Shown piece by piece: positions 45,339 through 54,403 of a stretch of DNA of 64,000 nt. Under the pieces are notes generated by a model. That model had not been told where the DNA came from, searched no databases, and was given only the letters and a program-made list of their open reading frames with translations. The DNA is from JALYYC01 sp963795805 (GTDB taxonomy: Bacteria > Chloroflexota > Dormibacteria > CF-121). The position numbers were made by a program, and so were the translations under genes. The first letter of the stretch is position 1; the number at the start of each line of letters is the position of its first letter. Where the stretch lies: NCBI GenBank assembly GCA_963795805.1, contig CAWCIV010000004.1:372001-436000 (forward strand), in the 5' to 3' direction.

Positions 45339-46430
45339 CTACAACGTGGTCAGGACGGTGGCGATCCGCTCCCTGTCCTGATCACTGAGGAGTGGATGAA
45401 CCGGAATCGAGAACATATCGCTCGCCGCTTGCTCGGCTTTTTCACACGGGGCTCCCGCGTATGACTGGTAGGCAGGCTGGCGGTGCACCGGAAGCGGGTA
45501 ATAGACTCCACTGCCAATTCCGGCCTTTGTGAGACTTGCCCTGACGGAATCCCGCGAGTGCTCACTTGCGCCCCCGGTCCGCAGCGTGTACTGGTGATAG
45601 ACGTGAGTGCGTCCTCTGCCGATCTCGGGACGCCGGAATCCATTCGACCTGACTCGTTCGTCGTAGAAGGACGCCGTCTCTCTTCGACGGCGCGTGACGG
45701 CGGCTAGGCGGCCAACTTGGACCAGGCCGATGGCAGCCTGAAGTTCGGTCATCCTAAAGTTGTAGCCAACGGCGTTGTGGACGTACGGCTCTTCGGCATA
45801 GGCCTGGTGGCGGAGACTGGCACATACCTTTGCGATGCGCGCATCGTTGGTCGTGATCATGCCGCCCTCCCCCGTTGTGATGTTCTTCGTGGCATAAAAG
45901 GAATACACCGCCGTGCCCAGTGCCCCGAGGGGTGCCTCGTCGATCGTGGCGCCGACTGCCTGACAAGCATCCTGGATGACCGCCAGCCCGTGTTTGTCAG
46001 CCAGCGCCTGAAATGCGGCCATGTCCGCTGGATTTCCGTGTAGATGGACGGGAACAATCGCCTTGGTCCGGGGCGTAATTGCTGCCGCGGCTGCAGCCGG
46101 ATCCAGGTTCAAGGTGTCGTCGATATCGGCAAACACCGGGCGTGCGCCCGTTTGTGCGATCGCATTCGCTGTGGCAATGAACGTCAGTGACGTCGTGACG
46201 ACCTCATCACCCGGTCCAACCCCGGCCGCCAGCAACGCCAAGAACAGTGCCGTCGTTCCGTTGGAGGTGGCGACGGCGAAGTCCGCCCCGGTTGCCGCCG
46301 CAAAGGCCTCCTCGAAGGCCTTTACGCGCGGGCCTTGTGCAAAGGTCCCGGATCGCATCACTTCGAGAACGGCGGCCTCTTCCTCCGGGCCAAATTGCGG
46401 CCGTGCCATTGGTATGGCAACGTCAGTCAT
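45339..46430 (-). CDS. DegT/DnrJ/EryC1-family sugar aminotransferase (WbpE-like)
   Basis: A 363-residue PLP enzyme starting MTDVAIPMARPQFGPEEEAAV. PLP is anchored by Lys in YSFYATKNITTGEGGMI. SNGTTALFLALLAAGVGPGDEVVTTSLTF, DACQAVGA and YNFRMTELQAAIGLVQ are family hallmarks. In the WbpB-D-E pathway this enzyme transaminates the 3-keto sugar nucleotide. GGAGA lies seven bases before the ATG, which overlaps the upstream stop by eight bases. An in-frame extension upstream is not used. Confidence 0.93.
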   Translation of the reverse strand: MTDVAIPMARPQFGPEEEAAVLEVMRSGTFAQGPRVKAFEEAFAAATGADFAVATSNGTTALFLALLAAGVGPGDEVVTTSLTFIATANAIAQTGARPVFADIDDTLNLDPAAAAAAITPRTKAIVPVHLHGNPADMAAFQALADKHGLAVIQDACQAVGATIDEAPLGALGTAVYSFYATKNITTGEGGMITTNDARIAKVCASLRHQAYAEEPYVHNAVGYNFRMTELQAAIGLVQVGRLAAVTRRRRETASFYDERVRSNGFRRPEIGRGRTHVYHQYTLRTGGASEHSRDSVRASLTKAGIGSGVYYPLPVHRQPAYQSYAGAPCEKAEQAASDMFSIPVHPLLSDQDRERIATVLTTL

Positions 46431-47889
46431 CTTTTTCTCCAGACTTGGTCTCATGCTTACGTCCGCACGCCGGGCAGTCGCCGTGGTCTGACAGGCGCGC
46501 GCCGCACTCACAGACATAGCCGACAATGCGGGCGGGATTGCCGTAAACAAGCCCGAATTCTGGGACATCCTTTGTCACAACGGCGCCCGCTCCAATCAAG
46601 GCGAAACGTCCGATGCGAACGCCGGGAAGGATCGTGCATCCACCGCCGATCGATGCACCCTCTGCAACGGCGACCCCGGTGGCGTGCCAGTGGGCCCTGT
46701 CCTTGAGGACCCCATCGGGTGTCACCGCCCGCGGCAGCTTGTCATTGAGGAGGCAGGAGTGAGGCCCAACAAATACTCCGTCAGCGAGCGTGGTGCCCTG
46801 GAAGAGCGAGACGCGGTTCTCGAGTTTGACTCGATTGCCGACGACAACATCGATGTCGATGTACACACCCTTTGCGAGCACGCAATCGCTGCCGACGTCC
46901 GCCCCCTCCCGGATCTGAGCCTCGTTCCAGACACGGGTTCGTGCGCCGACCCGCGCACTGGGGGATACATCAGCCGTCCGATGGATTGCCGGCGAGTCAC
47001 CAGCGTTTGGCTTACGCGCGAGCACCATATAGGCGGAGCCGGCTGAGCGTATGCCAGGGATTCCTTGGTCAGCGAGTCGCTGAAGGCGATCCTGAAGTTG
47101 GGTACCGATCGAGCCGGGCAGCGTCTTCCTGAACATCGAAAAGGGACCGAATCCGAATGTTCGTCCCTTGAGCCGTTCCAACTCGGCGCCGGCGATCAAT
47201 GCATCGAACTCGCGCCGGCGATGCCATCTGGCCCTCACGCCGTGCGGGGCGACTTGTCGTAAGCCGAGTCGCCGTAAGGTGGCCGTCACCGCGTTGCGCA
47301 ACGGCTCAAGCGGAGGACTCTGCATTGGCTCAAGCAAGTAGCTGACCGCGTGGCGATTCGCGCAGGTTGCGATCAGGTGACCGCCAGGTTTCAACACCCG
47401 GGCCATCTCGGACAACGCTCGTTCCGGCGAGTGCAACCAGGGCACCAGGCCGAGACCCAGGACGACATCGTATGAGCGCGGCTCGGCATCCAGGGCATGG
47501 ACATCGCCCCGACGGACTCGAGCCATGTCCTTGAACCCAGCCTTGTCGAGGTTGTGGAGTGTCAACGCGACCATCGATTCGGCCGGGTCGATGGCGTCGA
47601 CGGTGTAACCGCGTCGAGCGAGGGCCACCGTCGCGAGACCGGCTCCGCAGCCCGCATCGAGGACCTTCGCGCCGGTAGGAAGGTTCAGGCCATCAATCCA
47701 GGTGAGCGTCGCCGCCAGGCGCTCGCGGAAGAGCCAGCTCGAAACGTCGACACTGCTGTAGACCTGATTCCAGTACGGGGCCGCCGCCTCGAAATGCGCA
47801 TCGACGGCACGTTGCTGCCCAACCTGCGAGTGCCAGCTCCGCGTGCCGTGTACCTCCTCGCCTTCACCGGCGCCTACACCCAGGGTCAT
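46423..47889 (-). CDS. Methyltransferase fused to WbpD-like N-acetyltransferase with C-terminal zinc ribbon
   Basis: A 488-residue, three-part protein. Residues about 60-200 are a UbiE-like SAM methyltransferase (KVLDAGCGAGLATVALARRGY, RVLKPGGHLIATC). Residues about 300-455 are a left-handed beta-helix acyltransferase of WbpD/WlbB type (IHRTADVSPSARVGARTRVWN, GNRVKLENRVSLFQGTTL, IGAGAVVTKDVPEFGLVYGNPA). The last 35 residues are a zinc ribbon (CECGARL...CPACGRK). The acyltransferase would N-acetylate the amino sugar made by the next gene. The fusion is continuous with no stop or start between parts. It overlaps the ATP-grasp gene by ATGA. Confidence 0.88.
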   Translation of the reverse strand: MTLGVGAGEGEEVHGTRSWHSQVGQQRAVDAHFEAAAPYWNQVYSSVDVSSWLFRERLAATLTWIDGLNLPTGAKVLDAGCGAGLATVALARRGYTVDAIDPAESMVALTLHNLDKAGFKDMARVRRGDVHALDAEPRSYDVVLGLGLVPWLHSPERALSEMARVLKPGGHLIATCANRHAVSYLLEPMQSPPLEPLRNAVTATLRRLGLRQVAPHGVRARWHRRREFDALIAGAELERLKGRTFGFGPFSMFRKTLPGSIGTQLQDRLQRLADQGIPGIRSAGSAYMVLARKPNAGDSPAIHRTADVSPSARVGARTRVWNEAQIREGADVGSDCVLAKGVYIDIDVVVGNRVKLENRVSLFQGTTLADGVFVGPHSCLLNDKLPRAVTPDGVLKDRAHWHATGVAVAEGASIGGGCTILPGVRIGRFALIGAGAVVTKDVPEFGLVYGNPARIVGYVCECGARLSDHGDCPACGRKHETKSGEKDD

Positions 47890-49145
47890 TTCCCAATCCT
47901 CATCGATGGGATCGCCGCGAGCGTTTCTCTACCGCGGAGGCCCGGTTGGTTTCGGAAGCGGCGCTGCCATCGCCCTCGGACCGTTCCGGCGAGAAGTCGC
48001 CACATCGATGCGACGAACGGCAGGGGGTCGCTCACGGAAAAGGTCGAGGTCTCTCTCACGCCGCGAAGTGAACCAACCCAATCGACAAACCGAAGTTCCT
48101 TGTTACGCCGATACTGCCAGAACGAAAGGAGCTCCGAGTCCTCGCGTAGCCACCGCCTTCCATCGACCGGGACAACTGTCGGCACCGTTCCACCCGTGAG
48201 GTCAAGGTACATCGCTCGCACGACATCCATGCCATTGGCATCAACGAACAGGCGAAACGCCCCGCCAATGCGAGGATTGACGTCCAGGATCTTGTACTGG
48301 CCGTCGCGATGGTCGAACCGGTATCCGATGTCGACGATGCCGCGATACCCGACGGCCCCAAGAAAACGAACGGTCGTTTTGATGACCGATCCGTTCTGGC
48401 GGCAGACACCGAGGGAACAATGCCCCCTATGCGGTGGCTGCTGACGCAGCTTGCGCCCCGTAAAGGCCGCCAGGCAGCGTGAATTGCGGTCGAAGTAGCC
48501 GTTGAACATCCAGACATCCTCGTCTGCGCCGGGAATGAACTCCTGCAACATGACATTCGGAGCGTCCGGCGTTTCCTCCATGACCCCGTAGGCATGAAGC
48601 AGTTCTCCTGGATTCTTGGCGATTGCTTTGTAGGTGACGTCAGGCCGGCTGATCACCGGTTTCAACATGACCGGGTACCGAAGACCCTCCGCCAGTGAAG
48701 CGGCCTCCTCCTTACTGCTCGGCTTGGCGATTCGCGGACTTGCAAGGCCATGGCGAGCAGCAAGCATGCTGAGCCCCTCCTTCGACGCAAGGCTCGCGAC
48801 GAGTTCCGCCGGCATCTGTGGGAACTGGAATCGGGTTTCCAGCTGCGCACTGTGCTTAGCAATAAAGACCGCCCACTCGTCGGTCCCGGCAAGCAAAATG
48901 GCGTCCCCGCCCAGCTTGCTACCGGCAATGAGCAGATCGTCCACCAGCCTGGCCGATGGTCCAATTGGTCGGCCCTCGTCGCCTACGGGAAACGTTCCTG
49001 CGCAGTATCGCGATGCATTCGGGACGAGACGCTTCTGGTGCGCTAGCCCATAGACCGGGATGTCGAGTCGGCCCAGGCTCCTCATGACCCCGAGCCCGCC
49101 GATCCACGTGGGAGGGACAAGGACCAGCAGCGGCCGGTGCTTCAC
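47886..49145 (-). CDS. ATP-grasp carboxylate-amine ligase-like protein
   Basis: A 419-residue ATP-grasp enzyme. Nucleotide-binding elements include RYPVMLKPVISRPD and VMLQEFIPGADEDVWMFNGYF. Metal ligands lie in YKILDVNPRIGGAFRLFVDANG. Such enzymes join a carboxylate to an amine or thiol using ATP. It is encoded directly after ComA and ComB homologues (both overlaps four bases) and before sugar amination and acetylation genes. Ligation of sulfolactate to an amino sugar is therefore a plausible, untested role. GTG start within a GTGA overlap. Confidence 0.85.
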   Translation of the reverse strand: MKHRPLLVLVPPTWIGGLGVMRSLGRLDIPVYGLAHQKRLVPNASRYCAGTFPVGDEGRPIGPSARLVDDLLIAGSKLGGDAILLAGTDEWAVFIAKHSAQLETRFQFPQMPAELVASLASKEGLSMLAARHGLASPRIAKPSSKEEAASLAEGLRYPVMLKPVISRPDVTYKAIAKNPGELLHAYGVMEETPDAPNVMLQEFIPGADEDVWMFNGYFDRNSRCLAAFTGRKLRQQPPHRGHCSLGVCRQNGSVIKTTVRFLGAVGYRGIVDIGYRFDHRDGQYKILDVNPRIGGAFRLFVDANGMDVVRAMYLDLTGGTVPTVVPVDGRRWLREDSELLSFWQYRRNKELRFVDWVGSLRGVRETSTFSVSDPLPFVASMWRLLAGTVRGRWQRRFRNQPGLRGRETLAAIPSMRIGK

Positions 49146-49873
49146 GACTGCACCTCCGCCGTGGCGAGTGGTTCGGCCGCACTCGCCTCGCGTCCATCAA
49201 AGATCACGACCAGGTCGAGGTCATCGACGTGCCCGATGACATAGTCGATATCGGGTTCCTGACCGGTGCGGCGCAGGTACTCCGCACTCGCGCTTTGCGC
49301 GATAGCACCGATTTCGGCCTCGGCCCACCGATCGACCTCGAGCCTGGTGCGCTCGTTTTCTGCGCGGAAGCCGATCCGAGCCAGCCTCAGTGCGATCCAC
49401 GCACACGCCATCTGGTCTTCAAGTCGCGGCTCGCCTCGGGCGCCGGCCCCAATAATTGCGACGCGGTCATGATGAGCCGCGACGTATGCCGCGGTGGCGG
49501 ACAGATTCCGGAAGCAAGCCGCGTACGCGGCAGCGGCGTCCCGCGCATTCGCCAGCGAGCGCGTTCCCGCCGAAGACAGGAGCACCAGGGGGCGGCGGTC
49601 AGAGAGACCGGCAATACGAACGGGCGAATTGTTCATTTCGAAACCGAGAGGCTGATCGCCCCCCAGTTCGCCTGCCAGCAGAGGCGATTCCAAAGTTGCA
49701 GCGACGAGCGCCGCTTCCTCCTCTGAGGAAACAGGGTAGACGCGGCGGCCTGCTGCGACGGCGGTCACGATCGTTGTGGTGGCCCGGAAGGCATCCACGA
49801 CGATGATGGCATGCGAATCGCGGTACCGAGCGACGTTCTCAGGTAGGGCATCAATGACGAAGCTACGGATCAC
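49142..49873 (-). CDS. comB: 2-phosphosulfolactate phosphatase (ComB family)
   Basis: A 243-residue protein matching ComB: IIVVDAFRATTTIVTAVAAG with the conserved Asp, LLAGELGGDQPLGFEMNNSP, and RPLVLLSSAGTRSLANA. ComB removes phosphate from 2-phosphosulfolactate to give 3-sulfolactate, a step known from coenzyme M synthesis in methanogens and from sulfolactate formation in bacteria. GTG start in a GTGA overlap with the ComA homologue. No coenzyme M genes follow. The surroundings are surface-glycan genes. Confidence 0.9.
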   Translation of the reverse strand: MIRSFVIDALPENVARYRDSHAIIVVDAFRATTTIVTAVAAGRRVYPVSSEEEAALVAATLESPLLAGELGGDQPLGFEMNNSPVRIAGLSDRRPLVLLSSAGTRSLANARDAAAAYAACFRNLSATAAYVAAHHDRVAIIGAGARGEPRLEDQMACAWIALRLARIGFRAENERTRLEVDRWAEAEIGAIAQSASAEYLRRTGQEPDIDYVIGHVDDLDLVVIFDGREASAAEPLATAEVQS

Positions 49874-50697
49874 CGACTCGGTCCTCGGTCCGGGAGCGGT
49901 TTGGGTGCCAGCTCACGATAGAACGAGTCGGCATGGAGTCCGCGGCGATAGATCTCCACCCGGAGGATCTCCTCCAGTCGAACGTTGCTGAGATTTACCT
50001 GGCTCCCGAAGTGTGTCAGAAGGTCAAACTGGCTCCTTTTGGTGGGTGCCTCGAAGACCGTTGTGCTCATTCCCCAGGCTTCGACGAATCGGTCGGCGAG
50101 ATTCTCGTTGAGTCGACCCGTCTCATCGAACAAGCCAATCCCCTGCGCGCTCTCGCGGCCCTCGACGATGACCTGGTCGGCGCCGGCCGCCAACCAGCGA
50201 TGGCCGCGGTCGATCAGACTGCTGGCCACGGCCGCTGTGAACGAGCCGCCTTGTTTCTCGCCGAGCTCAACCTGGACCTCCAGCCCAAACTTCTGCGCCA
50301 GGTTGATGACGTCTTCTGGCGGCATCGGCGGGGTGAAGCCCTCGCCGGCCTCAATACGTTCGATGCCGAGCTCGGCGCATAAGGCGAAATATTCGGCCAA
50401 AGACCCCCGCTCCTTTGCGATTTCGAAGGGGCCTCCACCGGTGACCAGCGGGACCCGCATTCGTTTCGCGGCGCGGATCTTGGCGCGCGTCGCCTCTTCG
50501 TCTGCCAGCAACCAGGTTGCCATGGACAGCTTGAGCCTGCTCAACAGGCGGCCGCTTTGCTCCAGGTGGTTGATGACGGTCCCGGCGTCGTACCCTGGAT
50601 CGAACGCGCTTGTGCGCGCGGGCAGCTCATTGACCCCAAGCCCTCGTAGGAAGGCATGCGGGCCATGGGGCACCAAGGACGGCTCAGGCTGCCCCAT
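49870..50697 (-). CDS. comA: Phosphosulfolactate synthase (ComA family)
   Basis: A 275-residue TIM-barrel protein with TSAFDPGYDAGTVINHLEQSG, PLVTGGGPFEIA, GIERIEAGEGFTPPMP, ADQVIVEGRESAQGIGLFD and TVFEAPTKRSQFDLLTHFG, matching ComA-type enzymes. ComA adds sulfite to phosphoenolpyruvate to form 2-phosphosulfolactate. The ATG chosen has AGGA six bases upstream. It overlaps the end of the GT2 gene by 14 bases, so the pair ComA-ComB is wired into the glycan operon. Confidence 0.87.
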   Translation of the reverse strand: MGQPEPSLVPHGPHAFLRGLGVNELPARTSAFDPGYDAGTVINHLEQSGRLLSRLKLSMATWLLADEEATRAKIRAAKRMRVPLVTGGGPFEIAKERGSLAEYFALCAELGIERIEAGEGFTPPMPPEDVINLAQKFGLEVQVELGEKQGGSFTAAVASSLIDRGHRWLAAGADQVIVEGRESAQGIGLFDETGRLNENLADRFVEAWGMSTTVFEAPTKRSQFDLLTHFGSQVNLSNVRLEEILRVEIYRRGLHADSFYRELAPKPLPDRGPSR

Positions 50698-51700
50698 GTG
50701 CATTCCTATCACTACGAGTTGATTCCAGCACGTCACTCCGACTTGATTCCAGCACGATCCCGCCTACCTTGTAATAGCGGTGAAGCACCCGCGCCATTCC
50801 AAGCTGCAGCCGCCGGACGCGCACCAGATCCGCGGCCCACAGTGCCGCGGTTAGCGTTCGGCCGAGGACATCCATTGTTCGCGGCGCTCGTTGCCAGGCC
50901 TTGCCGACGGTTCGATTGACACTACGGTCGATCGCTCCCCCGCTCAAGCTTTCAACCGGCGTTGCGTGTTTGCGCGCTAGGTGCACCAGGGATTTCCCAC
51001 CGCTGAAGGCTTGCCGGCGGGTAGCGGCATACCCCACCTGATGGAGGTGGTAGGAGAGTGCGCGGGGCTCGAAAATGACCGGAATCCCCAGGGCAGCCAC
51101 TCGGATGCCGAAATCGGTGTCCTCCCCGCCGTAGCCTTTGAAAGTCTCATCGAAGCCGCCGACCCGGTGCCAGACCTCCTTGGGCACGGAGATATTGGCG
51201 CTCCAAATCTCGGGACTCATGGGATGCTGGAATCCCACTGGCTCCATCGACCGGAGCAGCCAATGTTCATACAAGATGGAGGCGCCGCGTCGATCGTACC
51301 CAGGGGCAAGGGGGTAGAAGCCCTGGATCAGCGCCGGTCCCTGGCGCTCCTGCACGTCGAGGTGGGCGGCGACCAGATCGGGCGATGCGACCTGATCATC
51401 ATCGAGGAATATCAGAATTTCATGGCGTGCCTGGCGGGCCGCCGCATTCGATGCCGCGGCGCTTCCCTGATTCTTTTGGAACACCCAACGAATCGGATAG
51501 CTCGTGGCCATCCTGTTCAGGACGTCCACCGTGTCGTCGGTCGACCCGTCGACCGCGACGATCACCTCGAACCGATCGGTACCGACCGATTGGGAACGGA
51601 GGCTTTCGAGCGTTTGCGCAAGGAACGCGCACTTGTTGTACGTCGGAATGAGAAGGGACGCTCGAAGCCGGCCAGCCGAGGTCCGGATGGCCGGCGCCAT
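50684..51700 (-). CDS. Family 2 glycosyltransferase (leftward-arm copy)
   Basis: A 338-residue GT2 with the GT-A start ASLLIPTYNKCAFLAQTLESL, the metal-binding LDDDQV, and ETFKGYGGEDTDFGIRVAALG as the acceptor/base region. The C-terminus ends in basic helices. The ATG follows the flippase stop after one base, with GAGAGG six bases upstream. A 62.9-kb paralogue shares the IPTYN, DGSTDxT, LDDDQ, YPLAxGYDR and GGEDTDFG blocks and the same one-base spacing behind a flippase. Confidence 0.9.
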   Translation of the reverse strand: MAPAIRTSAGRLRASLLIPTYNKCAFLAQTLESLRSQSVGTDRFEVIVAVDGSTDDTVDVLNRMATSYPIRWVFQKNQGSAAASNAAARQARHEILIFLDDDQVASPDLVAAHLDVQERQGPALIQGFYPLAPGYDRRGASILYEHWLLRSMEPVGFQHPMSPEIWSANISVPKEVWHRVGGFDETFKGYGGEDTDFGIRVAALGIPVIFEPRALSYHLHQVGYAATRRQAFSGGKSLVHLARKHATPVESLSGGAIDRSVNRTVGKAWQRAPRTMDVLGRTLTAALWAADLVRVRRLQLGMARVLHRYYKVGGIVLESSRSDVLESTRSDRNAHGAA

Positions 51701-51701
51701 G

Positions 51702-53063
51702 TCATTCCTCTCCATGCAATCCTCGGCGCTCCATGATGTCATCGAGCCGAGACATTCGGCCCGATCCGATCTGTCGAGCGGTATATGCACCGATCACCGC
51801 CAGCTGCACGAATGCGCCCGATGAAAAGGCAATGGCGGCGCCTAGCAGTGCGGCCCGGGGAACGAGGACCAGGCCCGTTAGCAACGTCACCAGTGTCCCG
51901 GCACCAGTTGCCGAGGCGTCGATGCCCAATCGTCCAAGGCCTCTCCAACTTCCAGCCAGGACCAGGTACACGCCATAAAAGGCCATGCCAATAGCCAGTA
52001 CCGCAAGCGGCGTGCCAACCTGGCTGTACCGGTGTCCGAAAATCACGCTTGTCAGCGGCCTGCCGAAGGCAACGAAGATCACGAGAAGAGGGGTGGTCAC
52101 TACCGTCGCGAAGACGAGCACGCGACCGAGATATCCACCCAGCGACATCTCGGGCATGCGGGCGATCCGGCTCATCACAGCGCCGGAGACGGCCGAAGGA
52201 GCCAGATACACGGCATTTGCGAGGCTCTTGGCGGCGGCATAATTTCCCGCTGCAGTCGAGCCGAGCATTCGTTGCACCAGGATCAGGTCGGCCCCAAACC
52301 AGATGGCGAAAAAGACAGTCTGGAGCACGAGCGGCTGAATATACCGAGCGACGGCCACCATTCGCTGCCACTCGACCGTGTCGCGGACGAATCGAAGGGC
52401 TAGTGGTGCCACTGGCTGGACGATGGCAAGGGCCGCAATGCTGGAGAGCCCATAGATCGCAAGAAAGACTGGGGCGTTTCGAAAGCCAAAGCCGGCCACG
52501 GCCAAGATCGCGAGCAGTTGCACCACGTTGGCGAGGAAGTAAAAAATTGTCATTGCGGCGAACCGCTCGAGGCCTCTTTGTGCTTCCTTGTATGTCTGCA
52601 GGACGGCCAGGCCGACCAAGTTGGCGATCACGGCGAGGAGCATGGACGCGCTGAGTCGTGCCACCGCGGCAATCGGCACCATCAGTAAGATGCTGAGTGC
52701 CATCAGGAGGCTGATGACCGCGAGCCAGTTGCTGAAGTGTAGTTCCTGCTCGCGCGGATGACCCTGGTAGCGGGCGACGAAACTTGCCAGGCCGGCGGGG
52801 GCGCTTGAAATCAGGATGGACGCAAAGCCGACGATCGCAAGCCCGTAGGCAAAGAGCCCGTAGTCCCCAGGCAGGAGGAGACGCGCCGCAGCCACCGAGA
52901 AGAGGAAGCCAATAAGCCGGGCGGCCGTCCCTCCAAAGAACAGGATGGCCGACGAACGTAAAAGCCCGTGCCTCGGAGCGATTCGCCGGACGAGCACCCC
53001 GGCTCGGCGGAAGGATGGAAGGCGTCCGGACAGCATGGAGGTCCGACCGCCAGGAGGCGGCAT
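51702..53063 (-). CDS. Wzx-type oligosaccharide flippase
   Basis: A 453-residue protein with 12-14 membrane segments of the MATE/polysaccharide-export superfamily. RSSAILFFGGTAARLIGFLFSVAAARLLLPGDYGLFAYGLAI (read here in parts) is the typical first helix pair. It should flip the lipid-linked repeat unit across the membrane. The C-terminal half of the fused polymerase protein at 60-63 kb is a close paralogue. I used the ATG before PPPGGRTSM because the longer extension overlaps the upstream hydrolase gene. Confidence 0.9.
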   Translation of the reverse strand: MPPPGGRTSMLSGRLPSFRRAGVLVRRIAPRHGLLRSSAILFFGGTAARLIGFLFSVAAARLLLPGDYGLFAYGLAIVGFASILISSAPAGLASFVARYQGHPREQELHFSNWLAVISLLMALSILLMVPIAAVARLSASMLLAVIANLVGLAVLQTYKEAQRGLERFAAMTIFYFLANVVQLLAILAVAGFGFRNAPVFLAIYGLSSIAALAIVQPVAPLALRFVRDTVEWQRMVAVARYIQPLVLQTVFFAIWFGADLILVQRMLGSTAAGNYAAAKSLANAVYLAPSAVSGAVMSRIARMPEMSLGGYLGRVLVFATVVTTPLLVIFVAFGRPLTSVIFGHRYSQVGTPLAVLAIGMAFYGVYLVLAGSWRGLGRLGIDASATGAGTLVTLLTGLVLVPRAALLGAAIAFSSGAFVQLAVIGAYTARQIGSGRMSRLDDIMERRGLHGEE

Positions 53064-53145
53064 CACTACCCGTCTTGGGGACGCCACGGCGAGCAGGTTT
53101 GCCGGGTTCGCGTTCCACCAAGCTCCGGGCCAGATCGCTGCGTCA

Positions 53146-54339
53146 CTACGCGGGGAGCTTTGCACGGTTTGTGCACAAATAGTACAGTTGAGGTGGCGGA
53201 GAGCACAATGGGCCACGCGGCCCTTCTGCGAACTGGGCGCTGAAGTTAGAGAGGACGGTGCCGGCCGGCGTCAATCGATCGTGCGCTGCCGGGAAGATGT
53301 TTTGATCCGAAATGGAGTGAATCAGGACGGCGCGCGCGCCCCAGCCGGCGGCGCGCTCGAGGAAGTTCTGCACGACTGCAGGCTCAACGCTCTGATCGTG
53401 CAGGTGGTCCCCTTTAAGGGATGCTCCCGCTTCTCCGACCATATAGGGCTTGTCCAGAGTCCGCCGAAGATCCCCGAACATAGGCTGGTCGTCGTAGATG
53501 TGGACGTCGTAGAAGTCCAGGATGTCATCAAACCGGCTGAGGTCGGGGACGGGCTGAACGTAAAGGTTGCCGTCCGATACCGTGAACCAGGCACGCGGGG
53601 CTGCGCTCTTGGCAGTGGCATACAGGTCATGTAGAAACGCGTGCACGACCTCATCCGGATAGTTCGGGCTGACTGGATCTCGAGCCGGCGGCCTCGGATG
53701 TCCGCCGTCGGGCCCAAGGCTGCCGTACGCCTCGTTGAACAGGTCCCACGCCACGATGGTGGAGTCACCACCGAATCGGGCGAGGAATTGACGGCTTGCC
53801 TCCAAATACCCATTACGCATAGCTGCGTGTTGCCCGTCCAAAGCCTGAAAGTGAAAATTCCCCGGACTGGCCGTCTCCTCCTGATCGTAGAGGACCGCAA
53901 CCATCTGCAGGTGGTGGGCGGCGAATAACGAGATCACTGCCTGGAAGTTGGCCAGGTTTTGCTCACGAAAGCCGGAGAAGCCGGTGGCGTCATTCCATAG
54001 CATGAGCTGATCGAGGCCGATGAAGAGCCGGACTACTCGACCGAGGTGGTGCCGCTCGACGAAATCGAGGTCGGCCTGCATCTGCGGCCAGGCATCGATC
54101 CAGTGGTCCTGGTAGCCTGTCCCGGACCGCAGCCAGGTGGTGCCAACCCACGAACCGCCGCGGCCGAGCGGGATGCCGTAGTTGAGCCCACTGATGGAGG
54201 TGAACCGTAGCGACGAGGATCCGCCGGGAGACTGACGGGAAACGGCACCGAAGCTCGCTAGACCGAGGCCAAGCAATACCAGTCCAAAGACCGCTGCTGA
54301 ACGGCGGAACGCAACTCGCGGCACCTTCACGGGATCCAT
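53146..54339 (-). CDS. Secreted GH5-like glycoside hydrolase
   Basis: A 397-residue protein with an N-terminal signal or anchor (RSAAVFGLVLLGLGLASFGAV). The TIM barrel shows the acid/base Glu in IVAWDLFNEAYG and the nucleophile Glu in YMVGEAGASLKGD, plus YDVHIYDDQPMF, the layout of GH5 and related cellulase-like families. The C-terminus is poorly conserved. Within a polysaccharide operon it probably trims or releases the made glycan. The exact family needs a profile search. Confidence 0.77.
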   Translation of the reverse strand: MDPVKVPRVAFRRSAAVFGLVLLGLGLASFGAVSRQSPGGSSSLRFTSISGLNYGIPLGRGGSWVGTTWLRSGTGYQDHWIDAWPQMQADLDFVERHHLGRVVRLFIGLDQLMLWNDATGFSGFREQNLANFQAVISLFAAHHLQMVAVLYDQEETASPGNFHFQALDGQHAAMRNGYLEASRQFLARFGGDSTIVAWDLFNEAYGSLGPDGGHPRPPARDPVSPNYPDEVVHAFLHDLYATAKSAAPRAWFTVSDGNLYVQPVPDLSRFDDILDFYDVHIYDDQPMFGDLRRTLDKPYMVGEAGASLKGDHLHDQSVEPAVVQNFLERAAGWGARAVLIHSISDQNIFPAAHDRLTPAGTVLSNFSAQFAEGPRGPLCSPPPQLYYLCTNRAKLPA

Positions 54340-54403
54340 TGCAACAGAAGCCCGAGACCGGCGGGCCGGCCCTGGGAGACGAATACGGCGCTAACGACTC
54401 CTG

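Noticed and set aside
49870..50697. ComA/ComB as evidence for coenzyme M synthesis
   Set aside because: No ComC, ComDE or other coenzyme M gene is nearby, and the pair is coupled to glycan genes, so free or glycan-linked sulfolactate is more likely.
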